DNA of 64,000 bases from Pseudomonas lutea (GCF_000759445.1 NZ_JRMB01000001.1:1612001-1676000), one strand, 5' to 3'. Counted from the first letter of the stretch, positions 28,781 through 38,974 are shown. Program-made: numbers and translations. Notes: generated from the sequence alone by a model not told the origin.

Positions 28781-29599
28781 ATGAAACGATCCGCTTTCTT
28801 CATCTCCGATGGCACCGGCATTACCGCCGAAACCCTGGGGCAAAGTCTGTTAGCGCAATTTGAAAACATTACTTTCAACAAGTTCACGAGGCCCTATATC
28901 GACAGCGTCGAGAAGGCTCGGGCGATGGTCCAGCAAATCAACAACGCTGCCGAAAAGGATGAGGCCCGTCCGATTATTTTCGACACCATCGTGAATCAGG
29001 ACATCCGCGAAATCCTCGCCACCTCCAACGGCTTCATGATCGACATCTTCTCGACCTTCCTCGCCCCGCTGGAGCTGGAGCTTAGTTCACACTCTTCCTA
29101 TTCGGTGGGCAAATCCCATTCCATCGGGCACAACTCCAACTACATGGAGCGAATCGAGGCAGTGAACTTCGCGCTGGACAACGACGACGGGGCCAGGACG
29201 CATTACTACGACAAGGCCGACATCATCCTGGTGGGTGTGTCGCGCTGCGGCAAAACGCCGACCTGCCTGTATATGGCCATGCAGTTCGGGATTCGGGCGG
29301 CCAACTACCCGTTGACCGAGGACGACATGGAACGCTTGCAGCTGCCCCCGGCGCTCAAGCTGCATCGCGACAAGCTGTTCGGCCTGACCATCGACCCCGA
29401 CCGCCTTACCGCCATTCGCCATGAGCGCAAACCCAACAGCCGCTACTCCAGCTACGCACAATGCGAGTTTGAAGTGCGCGAAGTCGAAAGCCTGTTCCGC
29501 CGCGAAAACATTCCGAACATTAACTCAACGCACTTTTCAGTCGAGGAAATCTCGGCGAAGGTGCTGGTGGAGAAAGGCGTGGAACGGCGCTTTAAATAA
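28781..29599 (+). CDS. ppsR: PEP synthase regulatory protein (bifunctional kinase/pyrophosphorylase)
   Basis: Protein of 272 residues, DUF299/PSRP family. N-terminal [13 protein letters not shown]-loop [10 protein letters not shown] (about 152-161), and C-terminal [15 protein letters not shown] and [11 protein letters not shown]. It inactivates PEP synthase by ADP-dependent threonine phosphorylation and reactivates it by phosphate-dependent dephosphorylation. It is divergent from ppsA across a 221-base intergenic region that probably carries both promoters. Confidence 0.95.
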   Translation: MKRSAFFISDGTGITAETLGQSLLAQFENITFNKFTRPYIDSVEKARAMVQQINNAAEKDEARPIIFDTIVNQDIREILATSNGFMIDIFSTFLAPLELELSSHSSYSVGKSHSIGHNSNYMERIEAVNFALDNDDGARTHYYDKADIILVGVSRCGKTPTCLYMAMQFGIRAANYPLTEDDMERLQLPPALKLHRDKLFGLTIDPDRLTAIRHERKPNSRYSSYAQCEFEVREVESLFRRENIPNINSTHFSVEEISAKVLVEKGVERRFK

Positions 29600-29617
29600 G
29601 CGCTTGGCTTCAGACCT

Positions 29618-29753
29618 GTAGGAGCCGGCTTGCTGGCGAACCGAGGCTTCAGACCCCATTTTCAGTGCCTGACTCACCGCGATCGTACGAAAGCGGTGGG
29701 TCAGTACCATGGGTGTGCATGAATAGCCGGTTCGCCAGCAAGCCGGCTCCTAC
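29618..29753. repeat. Inverted REP pair between ppsR and prpF
   Basis: GTAGGAGCCGGCTTGCTGGC at 29618 and its exact complement ending at 29753 face each other across about 86 bases. It lies between convergent genes and could act as a terminator-like structure for both. Confidence 0.85.
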
Positions 29754-29782
29754 AGACCGAGGTGGCCGATGAAACCGGGTTT

Positions 29783-30964
29783 TCAGCCCGGCACCCGCAC
29801 CCACCCTTCCATCAACACCCGTGCGCTGCGGCTCATGATGGCTTTTTTGACTTGCCATTCGCCGTTGACTTGCGCCGCTTCGGCGCCGACCCGCAACGTT
29901 CCGGAGGGATGACCGAAACGCACCGCGCTGCGTTCGCCGCCGCCCGCTGCCAGGTTGACCAGCGTGCCGGGAATCGCCGCTGCGGTGCCGATGGCCACCG
30001 CCGCCGTGCCCATCATCGCGTGATGGAGTTTGCCCATGGACATGGCCCGCACCAGCAGGTCAGTGTCCTGGGGTGTGACCCTTTTGCCGCTGGAAGAAAG
30101 GTACTCTGCCGGCGGCGCCACGAACGCAACTTTTGGCGTGTGCTGACGGGTGACAGCCTCATCCACATTGCCGATCAGGCCCATGCGCACCGCGCCATAG
30201 GCGCGGATCGTTTCGAACATGCTCAAGGCGTTCGGATCGCTGTTGATCGCGTCCTGCAGCTCGCTGCCGGTGTAGCCGATGGCGGCGGCGTCCACGAAGA
30301 TGGTCGGGATGCCGGCGTTGATCATCGTCACCTTTAACGTACCCAACCCCGGCACCTCAAGGTCATCAACCAGATTGCCGGTCGGGAACATCGAGCCGCC
30401 AGCACCTTCCTCTTCTGCGGCAGGGTCCATGAACTCCAATTGCACTTCGGCCGCAGGAAAGGTCACGCCATCGAGCTCGAAGTCGCCGGTTTCCTGCACC
30501 ACGCCGTCTGTGATCGGCACGTGGGCAATGATGGTTTTGCCGATATTGACCTGCCAGATACGCACCACCGCCACACCGTTGCGGGGAATTCGCGCCGGAT
30601 CAACCAGGCCGTTGCTGATCGCAAACGGCCCGACCGCCGCCGAAAGATTGCCGCAGTTGCCGCTCCAGTCGACGAAAGGCTTGTCGATGGAGACCTGACC
30701 AAACAGGTAATCGACGTCGTGGTCGGCGCGGCTGCTCTTTGACAGGATCACCGTCTTGCTGGTGCTTGAGGTCGCGCCGCCCATGCCATCGATCTGCTTG
30801 GCGTAAGGGTCTGGGCTGCCGATCACCCGCAGCAACAACGCATCACGTGCCGGCCCGGCAGTTTGCGCCGCTTCAGGCAAGTCGCCGAGCAGGAAAAACA
30901 CGCCCTTGCTGGTGCCCCCGCGCATATACGTGGCGGGAATTCTGATCTGTGCTGCGTTAGCCAT
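29783..30964 (-). CDS. prpF: 2-methylaconitate cis-trans isomerase PrpF
   Basis: Protein of 393 residues. It starts MANAAQIRIPATYMRGGTSK, the typical PrpF N-terminus. A central SGNCGNLSAAVGPFAI has the catalytic cysteine region of the diaminopimelate-epimerase-like fold, and GKLHHAMMGTAAVAIG is conserved. It isomerises the trans-2-methylaconitate made by AcnD so that an aconitase can finish 2-methylisocitrate formation. Last gene of the prpB-prpC-acnD-prpF operon. Confidence 0.95.
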   Translation of the reverse strand: MANAAQIRIPATYMRGGTSKGVFFLLGDLPEAAQTAGPARDALLLRVIGSPDPYAKQIDGMGGATSSTSKTVILSKSSRADHDVDYLFGQVSIDKPFVDWSGNCGNLSAAVGPFAISNGLVDPARIPRNGVAVVRIWQVNIGKTIIAHVPITDGVVQETGDFELDGVTFPAAEVQLEFMDPAAEEEGAGGSMFPTGNLVDDLEVPGLGTLKVTMINAGIPTIFVDAAAIGYTGSELQDAINSDPNALSMFETIRAYGAVRMGLIGNVDEAVTRQHTPKVAFVAPPAEYLSSSGKRVTPQDTDLLVRAMSMGKLHHAMMGTAAVAIGTAAAIPGTLVNLAAGGGERSAVRFGHPSGTLRVGAEAAQVNGEWQVKKAIMSRSARVLMEGWVRVPG

Positions 30965-31015
30965 GAATGGGTCCTTCTTATTCTTTCTAATCCAGAGAGC
31001 CGAGTGTGCGACGGC

Positions 31016-33610
31016 TCAGGCAACGGCCGACGATTCGAGGAAGTCCTGGGCAAAGCGTTGCAACACGCCACCGGCCTCGTAGATCAACACTTCTTCACCG
31101 GTGTCCAGACGGCAGGTCACCGGCACCTCCACACGCTCGCCGGTCTTGCGCTGGATAATCAGCGTCAGCGTGGCACCCGGAGTGCGCGCACCCACCACGT
31201 CATAGGTTTCACTGCCATCGATGCCCAGGGTCAGTCGGTTGGTCCCCGGTTTGAACTCCAGTGGCAGCACGCCCATGCCTACCAGATTGGTGCGATGGAT
31301 ACGCTCGAACCCTTCCGCGACGATGACCTCCACGCCTGCCAGCCGCACCCCTTTGGCCGCCCAGTCACGGGAAGAACCCTGGCCGTAGTCGGCACCCGCA
31401 ATGATGATCAACGGCTGCTTGCGCGCCATGTAGGTTTCGATGGCCTCCCACATCCGTGTCACCGTGCCTTCCGGCTCGATCCGAGCGTACGAGCCCTGCT
31501 TGACCTTGCCGTTCTCGCGCACCATCTCGTTGAACAGTTTAGGGTTGGCGAACGTGGCGCGCTGAGCGGTCAGGTGGTCACCGCGATGGGTCGCGTACGA
31601 GTTGAAGTCTTCTTCCGGTAGGCCCATCTTCTCCAGGTATTCCCCCGCCGCGCTGTCGAGCATGATCGCGTTGGAGGGCGACAGGTGATCGGTAGTGATG
31701 TTGTCCGGCAGCACCGCCAGCGGTCGCATGCCGCGCAGGGTTCGCTCGCCGGCCAGCGCGCCTTCCCAATACGGCGGGCGGCGAATGTACGTACTCATGG
31801 GACGCCAGTCGTACAGCGGCGCGACTTTCGGGCCGGTGTCTTCGTGGATGGCGAACATCGGGATGTACACCTGACGGAACTGTTCGGGCTTAACCGACGC
31901 CTTCACCACCTCATCGATCTCGGCGTCGCTCGGCCAGAGGTCCTTCAGGCGGATTTCTTCGCCGTTCGGACCGAGGCCCAGCACATCTTTCTCGATATCG
32001 AAGCGAATCGTACCGGCGATGGCGTAGGCCACCACCAGCGGGGGCGAGGCGAGAAACGCCTGCTTGGCGTAAGGGTGAATGCGTCCGTCGAAGTTGCGGT
32101 TGCCCGACAACACCGCCGTGGCATACAGATCGCGGTCGATGATTTCCTGCTGGATCGCGGGGTCCAGGGCCCCGGACATCCCGTTGCAGGTGGTGCAGGC
32201 GAAGGCCACGACGCCGAAGCCCAACTGTTCCAGTTCCGAGGTCAAACCCGCTTCGTCCAGGTACAGCGCGACGGTCTTTGAGCCCGGCGCAAGAGACGAC
32301 TTCACCCAAGGCTTGCGCACCAGCCCCAGGCGATTGGCGTTGCGCGCCAGCAGGCCGGCGGCGATGACGTTGCGCGGGTTGCTGGTGTTGGTGCAACTGG
32401 TGATCGCGGCGATGATGACCGCGCCGTCCGGCATTTCGCCCGGTGTCTCCAACCACGGCGCCGCGATGCCTTTGGCGGCGAGATCGCTGGTTGCTACCCG
32501 AGCATGGGGATTGGACGGGCCGGCCATGTTGCGCACCACGCTGGACAGGTCGAAATGCAGCACCCGCTCGTATTCGGCGCTCTCCAGGCTATCCGCCCAC
32601 AGCCCCGCCTGCCGGGCATAGGTTTCCACCAGCTGCACTTGCGCGTCTTCGCGGCCGGTCAGCCTGAGGTAGTCGATGGTCTGTTGATCGATGGCGAACA
32701 TCGCCGCCGTCGCCCCGTATTCAGGGGCCATGTTGGAAATGGTCGCGCGATCGCCAAGGGTCAGCGCGCGGGCGCCCTCCCCGTAGAACTCCAGGTACGC
32801 GCCAACCACTTTCTGCTGACGCAGGTATTCGGTGAGCGCCAGCACCACATCGGTGGCGGTGATGCCTGGCTGCGGACGGCCGGCAAGCTCCACGCCAATG
32901 ATGTCCGGCAGGCGCATCCACGAGGCGCGGCCGAGCATGACGTTCTCGGCCTCAAGGCCGCCTACGCCTATAGCGATGACGCCCAGGGCGTCCACATGCG
33001 GGGTGTGACTGTCGGTGCCGACCAGCGTATCGGGGAAGGCCACCCCGTTGAGCGTCTGGATGACCGGCGACATCCGCTCCAGATTGATCTGGTGCATGAT
33101 GCCGTTCCCTGGCGGGATGACTTCAACGTTCTTGAACGCCTGCTTGGTCCAGTTGATGAAGTGAAAGCGGTCTTCGTTGCGACGGTCTTCGATCGCGCGG
33201 TTCTTGGTAAACGCATCCGGGTCGTAACCGCCACATTCGACGGCCAGCGAGTGGTCGACAATGAGTTGCACCGGCACCACCGGGTTGACCTGCGCCGGGT
33301 CGCCGCCCATGTCGGCGATGGCGTCGCGCAAGCCGGCGAGGTCCACCAACGCGGTTTGGCCGAGGATGTCATGGCACACCACCCGCGCCGGAAACCACGG
33401 AAAGTCGAGGTCGCGCTTGCGCTCGATCAATTGCGTGAGGGAGGCCGTCAGGGTTGTCGGGTGGCAACGACGGACCAGGTTTTCAGCGAGCACGCGGGAG
33501 GTGTACGGCAGCGTGTCGTAAGCACCGGGCCGGATAGAATCGACCGCCGCGCGGGCGTCGTAGTAATCCAGCGAAGTGCCGGGCAGTGGTGTGCGGTATT
33601 CAGTGTTCAT
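31016..33610 (-). CDS. acnD: Fe/S-dependent 2-methylisocitrate dehydratase AcnD
   Basis: Aconitase-family enzyme of 864 residues. 4Fe-4S ligands are in SCTNTSNPRNV and CTTCNGMSG. Also seen are VGTDSHTPHVDALGVIAIG near 200-218, the swivel domain with SSRDWAAKG and a C-terminal RTPGATLTLI. AcnD dehydrates 2-methylcitrate; it is used with PrpF in place of PrpD. It follows prpC by 62 bases in the operon. The ATG at 33610 begins MNTEYRTPLPG, as in homologues. Confidence 0.96.
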   Translation of the reverse strand: MNTEYRTPLPGTSLDYYDARAAVDSIRPGAYDTLPYTSRVLAENLVRRCHPTTLTASLTQLIERKRDLDFPWFPARVVCHDILGQTALVDLAGLRDAIADMGGDPAQVNPVVPVQLIVDHSLAVECGGYDPDAFTKNRAIEDRRNEDRFHFINWTKQAFKNVEVIPPGNGIMHQINLERMSPVIQTLNGVAFPDTLVGTDSHTPHVDALGVIAIGVGGLEAENVMLGRASWMRLPDIIGVELAGRPQPGITATDVVLALTEYLRQQKVVGAYLEFYGEGARALTLGDRATISNMAPEYGATAAMFAIDQQTIDYLRLTGREDAQVQLVETYARQAGLWADSLESAEYERVLHFDLSSVVRNMAGPSNPHARVATSDLAAKGIAAPWLETPGEMPDGAVIIAAITSCTNTSNPRNVIAAGLLARNANRLGLVRKPWVKSSLAPGSKTVALYLDEAGLTSELEQLGFGVVAFACTTCNGMSGALDPAIQQEIIDRDLYATAVLSGNRNFDGRIHPYAKQAFLASPPLVVAYAIAGTIRFDIEKDVLGLGPNGEEIRLKDLWPSDAEIDEVVKASVKPEQFRQVYIPMFAIHEDTGPKVAPLYDWRPMSTYIRRPPYWEGALAGERTLRGMRPLAVLPDNITTDHLSPSNAIMLDSAAGEYLEKMGLPEEDFNSYATHRGDHLTAQRATFANPKLFNEMVRENGKVKQGSYARIEPEGTVTRMWEAIETYMARKQPLIIIAGADYGQGSSRDWAAKGVRLAGVEVIVAEGFERIHRTNLVGMGVLPLEFKPGTNRLTLGIDGSETYDVVGARTPGATLTLIIQRKTGERVEVPVTCRLDTGEEVLIYEAGGVLQRFAQDFLESSAVA

Positions 33611-33672
33611 CGTCAGGACTCGATCACGGAAAAGTTACGGGTGGAGAGCCCCGTGGAACTCTCCTTTGCCCA

Positions 33673-34800
33673 TCAGCGCTGTTCGATTGGCACGAATTTG
33701 CGCTGCTCGACGCCGATGTACTCGGCGCTCGGTCGGATGATGCGGTTGTTGGCACGCTGTTCGAAGACGTGAGCGGCCCAGCCGGTCAGGCGCGAGCAGA
33801 CGAATATCGGCGTGAACAGCTTGGTCGGGATACCCATGAAGTGGTACGCCGAGGCGTGGTAGAAGTCAGCATTGGGAAAGAGCTTCTTCTGCTCCCACAT
33901 GGTCTTGTCGATGGCTTCGGACACCGGGAACAGCACCGTGTCGCCCAGCTCCTCCGCGAGCTTTTTCGACCAGCCCTTGATCACCTCGTTACGCGGATCG
34001 CTGTCTTTATAGATCGCATGACCGAAGCCCATGATCTTGTCCTTGCGCTCCAGCATCGCCAGCGTGCCCTTGGCGGCCTCTTCAGCAGACGAGAACTTCT
34101 CGATCATCTCCATCGCCGCCTCGTTGGCGCCGCCATGCAACGGGCCGCGCAAGGTGCCAATGGCCGCCGTGATGCAGGAGAACAGGTCGGACAAGGTCGA
34201 AGCGCAGACGCGCGCGGTGAAGGTCGATGCGTTGAACTCGTGCTCGGCGTAAAGGATCAACGAGACGTCCATGACCTTGCGATGCAACTCGCTGGGCGCC
34301 TTGTCCAGCAGCAGTTTCAGGAAATGCCCGGCGATCGACACCTCGTCGGTGACGCAATCGATGCGCTTGCCCTCATGGCTGAAGCGGTACCAGTAGCACA
34401 TGATCGCCGGGAAGGCGGCGAGCAGCCGGTCGGTGGAATCGAGTTGTTGAGCGAAGCTGGATTCAGGCTCCAGGTTGCCGAGCATTGAGCAGCCAGTGCG
34501 CATGACGTCCATCGGGTGGGCGTCAGCGGGAATGCGCTCAAGCACCTCTTTCAGCGCCTGGGGCAGGTCGCGCAGGCCCTGGAGCTTTTGCAGGTAACCG
34601 TCGAGTTGCGATTGAGTCGGCAGTGCGCCGTACAGCAGCAGGTAGGCGACTTCTTCAAACCGGGCGTCGGCGGCCAGGTCCTTCACATCATAGCCACGGT
34701 AGGTCAATCCGGCACCGGCCTGGCCAACGGTGGACAACGCGGTCTGTCCGGCCACCTGGCCCCGCAGGCCTGCACCGCTCAGTACTTTTGCTTCAGCCAT
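33673..34800 (-). CDS. prpC: 2-methylcitrate synthase PrpC
   Basis: Citrate-synthase-family enzyme of 375 residues from ATG 34800 (MAEAKVLSGAGLRGQ). Catalytic histidines are in LHGGANEAAM and GFGHAIYKDSDPR, and the C-terminal catalytic aspartate region precedes TPIFVCSRLTGW. It condenses propionyl-CoA with oxaloacetate. A REP pair (34886-34973) separates it from prpB, which may lower or stabilise the downstream part of the transcript. Confidence 0.95.
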   Translation of the reverse strand: MAEAKVLSGAGLRGQVAGQTALSTVGQAGAGLTYRGYDVKDLAADARFEEVAYLLLYGALPTQSQLDGYLQKLQGLRDLPQALKEVLERIPADAHPMDVMRTGCSMLGNLEPESSFAQQLDSTDRLLAAFPAIMCYWYRFSHEGKRIDCVTDEVSIAGHFLKLLLDKAPSELHRKVMDVSLILYAEHEFNASTFTARVCASTLSDLFSCITAAIGTLRGPLHGGANEAAMEMIEKFSSAEEAAKGTLAMLERKDKIMGFGHAIYKDSDPRNEVIKGWSKKLAEELGDTVLFPVSEAIDKTMWEQKKLFPNADFYHASAYHFMGIPTKLFTPIFVCSRLTGWAAHVFEQRANNRIIRPSAEYIGVEQRKFVPIEQR

Positions 34801-34885
34801 TGCTGTCTCCAGTCTTGTAGTTGTGGGAATCGGCAATTCAGTTTTGTAAGTCAGCCAAATATCGCTGGGTATACCCGCCCCCTTT

Positions 34886-34973
34886 GTAGGAGCGCGCTTG
34901 CCCGCGAAAGCGTCGTGTCAGCAAATTTCATCGTCAGCTGGAAGAAAGCATTCGCCGGCAAGCGCGCTCCTGC
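34886..34973. repeat. Inverted REP pair between prpB and prpC
   Basis: GTAGGAGCGCGCTTGCCCGC at 34886 and the inverse arm GGCAAGCGCGCTCCTGC ending at 34973 form a hairpin-capable pair, inside the operon. It is the same family as the 199-bp array at 3601-4830. Confidence 0.85.
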
Positions 34974-34985
34974 ACCTGGGCGTGG

Positions 34986-35876
34986 TCAGCCTTTCTTCTG
35001 TGCAAACAGCGCATCGAGCTTCTGCTCGAACGCGTGGTAATCGATGCGCTCGTACAACTCCATTCGGGTCTGCATGGTGTCGATGACATTCTGCTGCGTC
35101 CCGTCGCGACGGATGGCGTTATAGACGTTCTCGGCCGCCTTGTTCATCGCCCGGAACGCAGACAGCGGATACAACACCAGCGCGACTTCGGCCGACTTCA
35201 GCTGTTCGGTGGTGAACAGTGGGGTCGAGCCAAATTCAGTGATATTGGCGAGAATGGGCGCCTTCACGCGCGAAGCGAACAGCTTGTACATGTCCAGTTC
35301 GGTGATCGCTTCAGGGAAGACCATGTCGGCGCCTGCTTCGATGCACGCCGCAGCCCGGTCAAGTGCCGACTCCAGGCCTTCCACCGCCAGCGCGTCCGTT
35401 CGCGCCATGATCACAAAGCTGTCATCGGTGCGCGCGTCGACGGCTGCCTTGATCCGATCAACCATCTCCTGCTGCGAGACGATCTCTTTACCCGGCCGAT
35501 GACCGCAGCGCTTGGCTCCGACCTGGTCTTCGATGTGCATCGCGGCCGCGCCGAACTTGATCATCGATTTGACGGTGCGCGCGACATTGAATGCCGAAGC
35601 GCCGAAACCGGTGTCGACGTCCACCAGCAGCGGCAGCTCGCAGACATCGGTGATGCGGCGCACGTCGGTGAGCACGTCATCCAGCCCGGTAATGCCCAGG
35701 TCCGGCACGCCCAGAGAGCCCGCGGCGACACCGCCACCGGACAGGTAAATGGCCTTGAAGCCGGCCCGTTGCGCGAGCAGCGCGTGGTTGGCGTTGATCG
35801 TGCCGACCACCTGCAGCGGGTGTTCGCTGGCCACGGCATCACGGAAGCGTTGGCCGGGAGTGGTGCGTGTTGTCAT
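34986..35876 (-). CDS. prpB: 2-methylisocitrate lyase PrpB
   Basis: Protein of 296 residues of the isocitrate-lyase superfamily. Catalytic loop [10 protein letters not shown] (cysteine and histidine), metal-binding DVDTGFG, and [16 protein letters not shown]. It cleaves 2-methylisocitrate into pyruvate and succinate. The start overlaps the end of the upstream GntR gene by 4 bases, so regulator and enzyme are one transcript. Confidence 0.96.
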   Translation of the reverse strand: MTTRTTPGQRFRDAVASEHPLQVVGTINANHALLAQRAGFKAIYLSGGGVAAGSLGVPDLGITGLDDVLTDVRRITDVCELPLLVDVDTGFGASAFNVARTVKSMIKFGAAAMHIEDQVGAKRCGHRPGKEIVSQQEMVDRIKAAVDARTDDSFVIMARTDALAVEGLESALDRAAACIEAGADMVFPEAITELDMYKLFASRVKAPILANITEFGSTPLFTTEQLKSAEVALVLYPLSAFRAMNKAAENVYNAIRRDGTQQNVIDTMQTRMELYERIDYHAFEQKLDALFAQKKG

Positions 35877-36580
35877 TGTTCACCTCGGGCAGTTGCAGCT
35901 TGAAAATGCTGCTCAATGTTGCGTTTGGACGCGGCGATGTGGCGGCGCATCAACAGCTCGGCAAGCTCGCCGTCGCGGTCGGCAATGGCGTCGAGAATCC
36001 GGTGATGCTCGCTGAACGCTTGGCGCGGACGGTTGGGCGTGGTCGAAAACTGGATGCGGTACATGCGCACCAGTTGGTAAAGGTCATCGCACAGCATCTG
36101 CGTCAGCGTGCTGTTGCGCGCGCCCTGAATGATCCGGTAATGAAAATCGAAGTCGCCTTCCTGCTGGTAGTAGCCAACCCCGGCCTGAAAAGCAGTGTCC
36201 CGCTCATGGGTTTCCAGCACCCGACGCAGTTCGGCGACTTCCTCAACGCTCATGCGCTCGGCCGCCAGGCGGCACGCCATGCCTTCAAGAGACTCACGGA
36301 TTTCGTACAGCTCGACCAGCTCGGCGTGGCTCAACGAGACGACGCGTGCGCCAACGTGGGGGATGCGAACCAGCAAACGCTGGCCTTCCAGCCGGTGTAT
36401 AGCCTCGCGCAACGGTCCCCGGCTGATGCCGTAGGTCCGCGCCAGCTCGGGTTCGGAAATCTTGCTGCCGGGCGCAATATCGCCCTTGACGATGGCAGCC
36501 TGGATGCGGCGAAAAACGTTCTCGGACAGTGTTTCGGCATCGACAGCATTAGCGGGCAGGACTTCCGCTGCATCCAACAT
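35873..36580 (-). CDS. GntR-family regulator of the methylcitrate operon
   Basis: FadR/FCD-type GntR protein of 235 residues. ATG 36580 is preferred because GATGAGG lies 8 bases upstream; GTG 36589 is an alternative. N-terminal winged helix: [33 protein letters not shown]-terminal all-helical ligand domain with histidines typical of metal binding ([29 protein letters not shown]). It heads the prpB-prpC-acnD-prpF operon with a 4-base overlap. A perfect palindrome lies 71 bases upstream. It probably represses the operon until a methylcitrate intermediate binds. Confidence 0.88.
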   Translation of the reverse strand: MLDAAEVLPANAVDAETLSENVFRRIQAAIVKGDIAPGSKISEPELARTYGISRGPLREAIHRLEGQRLLVRIPHVGARVVSLSHAELVELYEIRESLEGMACRLAAERMSVEEVAELRRVLETHERDTAFQAGVGYYQQEGDFDFHYRIIQGARNSTLTQMLCDDLYQLVRMYRIQFSTTPNRPRQAFSEHHRILDAIADRDGELAELLMRRHIAASKRNIEQHFQAATARGEQ

Positions 36581-36650
36581 TGTTGACACCTCATCTGTGA
36601 ATAGCCCTGAATCTAGCCAAAGATGAGGCTCGCGTCAAAGCTAAACCGCT

Positions 36651-36664
36651 GATTGTCGACAATC
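36651..36664. promoter_or_regulatory. Palindrome, candidate operator of the prp operon
   Basis: GATTGTCGACAATC is a perfect 14-bp palindrome in the promoter region upstream of the GntR gene. FCD-type GntR repressors often bind short palindromes of the TTGTNNACAA kind. Its position suggests autoregulation. Confidence 0.5.
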
Positions 36665-36870
36665 GTCTAATACCTCAGCCGATCAGGGCAGTCTCCGACA
36701 ACACGTATCCGCGTTCCCCTTCACTGGCGCCATAAAACCTTCATGCTAGAATGCGGCCCGCCTCAGACTGCCGATCCGTCCAGCAGGCGCTTTGCCGCAA
36801 GGTCGCGCTGAAACACAGCACCGCACCCTGACGTCAAAGCAGCTCCCTCACTTTCATCGCGCCTGGACTT
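36665..36870. other. Divergent promoter region between the prp operon and the retropepsin-like gene
   Basis: The plus strand carries TGCTAGAAT (36744-36752), an extended -10 type element about 120 bases before the retropepsin-like gene. No good -35 was seen. Otherwise no gene, repeat or RNA was recognised. Confidence 0.35.
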
Positions 36871-37419
36871 ATGAGCCGCCACCCTCTTCTCTTCCTGCTC
36901 TCCCTCTATTTACCGGGTCTTTTTCTGCCCGGACTGTGTCAGGCCGCCGAAAAGACCGTCTATGGCTTGAACGAGTACGCAGAGCTTGCGGACATCGATC
37001 TGCAGGTCGCGGCCAAGCTGGACACCGGTGCCAAAACCGCCTCCCTCAGTGCCCGTGACATCAAACGCTTCAAGCGCAACGGTGAATCGTGGGTGCGCTT
37101 TTATCTGGCGATCGACGATGCCCACGAACACCCCATCGAACGTCCTCTGGCGCGCGTCAGCAAGATCAAGCGCCGCGCCGGGGACATCGATGCCGACGAC
37201 GACAAGAAATACACCGCCCGCCCGGTCATCAGCCTTGATGTGTGCATGGGCAGTGCGCTGCGCAACATAGAAGTGAACTTGACCGATCGCAGCGCATTCC
37301 AATACCCGCTTTTGATTGGCTCCGAAGCCCTCAAGCACTTCGACGCGCTGGTCGACCCAAGCCTGAAATACGCAGCAGGCAAGCCTGCCTGCGTCACCCA
37401 TGCTCAAACCGCAGAGTAA
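36871..37419 (+). CDS. Exported retropepsin-like protein (PF05618, 'ATP-dependent zinc protease' family)
   Basis: Protein of 182 residues with an N-terminal signal (hydrophobic segment ending LCQAAEK). The core has the aspartic-protease-type motif KLDTGAKTASLSA near residues 43-55, and the C-terminal LLIGSEALKHF resembles the second strand-loop of the retropepsin fold. The old name 'ATP-dependent zinc protease' is unsupported by the motif. It is the first of three genes together with an inactive-transglutaminase/7TM protein and an ATP-grasp ligase. Its substrate is unknown; a single DTG site implies a dimer if it acts as a protease. Confidence 0.8.
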   Translation: MSRHPLLFLLSLYLPGLFLPGLCQAAEKTVYGLNEYAELADIDLQVAAKLDTGAKTASLSARDIKRFKRNGESWVRFYLAIDDAHEHPIERPLARVSKIKRRAGDIDADDDKKYTARPVISLDVCMGSALRNIEVNLTDRSAFQYPLLIGSEALKHFDALVDPSLKYAAGKPACVTHAQTAE

Positions 37420-37423
37420 CGAC

Positions 37424-38974
37424 ATGCGCTCTCTTACCCTCCATCTGAAAATCCTGATCGCGACCCTTGTGACACTGGGCATCGCCATCACGGCTTACCA
37501 GATATTGGTGCTCGGCATTCCGGTGACCGAAGACGAAACCGACGACCTGTGGAACATCGACGCCAAAGTCGAGTTCGTCGCCAATCCCAAAGACACGGTC
37601 AAAGTGCAGATGTATGTGCCGCCCCTGTCGCGCGACTACATCAGCCTCAATGAAAGCTTTATCTCCAACAACTATGGCGTGAACGTCAACCGCGCCGACG
37701 GCAACCGCAAAGTCACCTGGTCGGCGCGGCGGGCCAACGGTAACCAGACGCTGTATTACCGACTGGTACTGACCAAGCGTTACAGCGGCGAAAAAGCCAA
37801 GGTCAAGGGCCCGATCTTCCGCGACAGCATCGTCGTCGAAGGCCCGGAAAAAATTGCCGCCGACGCGCTGCTTGCGCCCATCCGCCAGCATTCCGCCGAC
37901 GTCGAGACCTTCGTCAGCGAAGCCATCAAACGCGTCAATAATCTGAGCGACGACAACGTCAAGCTGCTGCTGGCGGGTGATACGTCGGTACAGAACAAGG
38001 CGCGCATCACCGAAACCCTGTTGTCCATTGCCCACGTGCCCGTGGAGAAGGTGCACACCATTCGCCTGGTGGCCGACCAGCCGCAGTCCCCCGAGCTGTG
38101 GTTGCGCAGTTTCAATGGCAAGGACTGGCTGTATTTCAACCCCGACACCGGCGAGGCCGGCCTGCCGCAGGATCGCCTGCTCTGGTGGATTGGCGACGAC
38201 AACCTGATCTCCGTCGAAGGCGGCAAGAAGGCCACCGTCAGCTTCAGTCTGAACAACAGCGAAATGAACGCGATCCGTCTGGCCAAGCTGACGGACGAAA
38301 GCACTGACGCCGATTTCCTCGAGTACTCGCTGTATGGCCTGCCGCTGCAGACCCAGCAGACCTTCATGATCATGGTGATGATCCCTATCGGCGTGCTGGT
38401 GATTCTGATCCTGCGCAACCTGATCGGGCTGCAGACTCTGGGCACTTTCACCCCGGTGCTGATCGCCCTGGCGTTCCGCGAGACCCAGCTGGGCTTCGGG
38501 ATTGTGTTGTTCACCATCATCACCGCGCTGGGCCTGTCGCTGCGCTCGTATCTGGAACACCTCAAGCTGCAGATGTTGCCGAGGCTCTCGGTGGTGCTGA
38601 CGTTCGTGGTGGTACTGATTGCGGCCATCAGCCTGTTCAGCCACAAGCTGGGGCTTGAGCGCGGGCTGTCGGTGGCGCTGTTCCCGATGGTGATTCTGAC
38701 CATGACCATCGAGCGTCTGTCGATCACCTGGGAAGAACGTGGCGGTGGCCATGCGATGAAAGTCGCGATCGGCACGCTGTTCGCCGCTTCTCTCGCCCAT
38801 ATCATCATGAGCGTCCCGGAGTTCATCTACTTCGTGTTCACCTTCCCGGCGATCCTGCTGATCCTCGTGGGCTTCATGCTGGCCATGGGGCGCTATCGCG
38901 GCTATCGGCTGACCGAACTGATTCGCTTCAAGGCGTTCATCAAGGAAGACGCCGAACGGGATAGCTTCAAATGA
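37424..38974 (+). CDS. Inactive transglutaminase domain fused to seven transmembrane helices
   Basis: Protein of 516 residues from ATG 37424 (MRSLTLHLKILIATL); an ATG at 37400 overlapping the previous gene is possible. Layout: one N-terminal helix (about 7-27), a large periplasmic region (about 28-305) of transglutaminase-like fold without an evident Cys-His-Asp triad, then seven hydrophobic helices (about 312-500) and a cytoplasmic basic tail. It ends overlapping the ATP-grasp gene by 4 bases. The family is known from this gene trio but has no established function. Confidence 0.8.
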   Translation: MRSLTLHLKILIATLVTLGIAITAYQILVLGIPVTEDETDDLWNIDAKVEFVANPKDTVKVQMYVPPLSRDYISLNESFISNNYGVNVNRADGNRKVTWSARRANGNQTLYYRLVLTKRYSGEKAKVKGPIFRDSIVVEGPEKIAADALLAPIRQHSADVETFVSEAIKRVNNLSDDNVKLLLAGDTSVQNKARITETLLSIAHVPVEKVHTIRLVADQPQSPELWLRSFNGKDWLYFNPDTGEAGLPQDRLLWWIGDDNLISVEGGKKATVSFSLNNSEMNAIRLAKLTDESTDADFLEYSLYGLPLQTQQTFMIMVMIPIGVLVILILRNLIGLQTLGTFTPVLIALAFRETQLGFGIVLFTIITALGLSLRSYLEHLKLQMLPRLSVVLTFVVVLIAAISLFSHKLGLERGLSVALFPMVILTMTIERLSITWEERGGGHAMKVAIGTLFAASLAHIIMSVPEFIYFVFTFPAILLILVGFMLAMGRYRGYRLTELIRFKAFIKEDAERDSFK

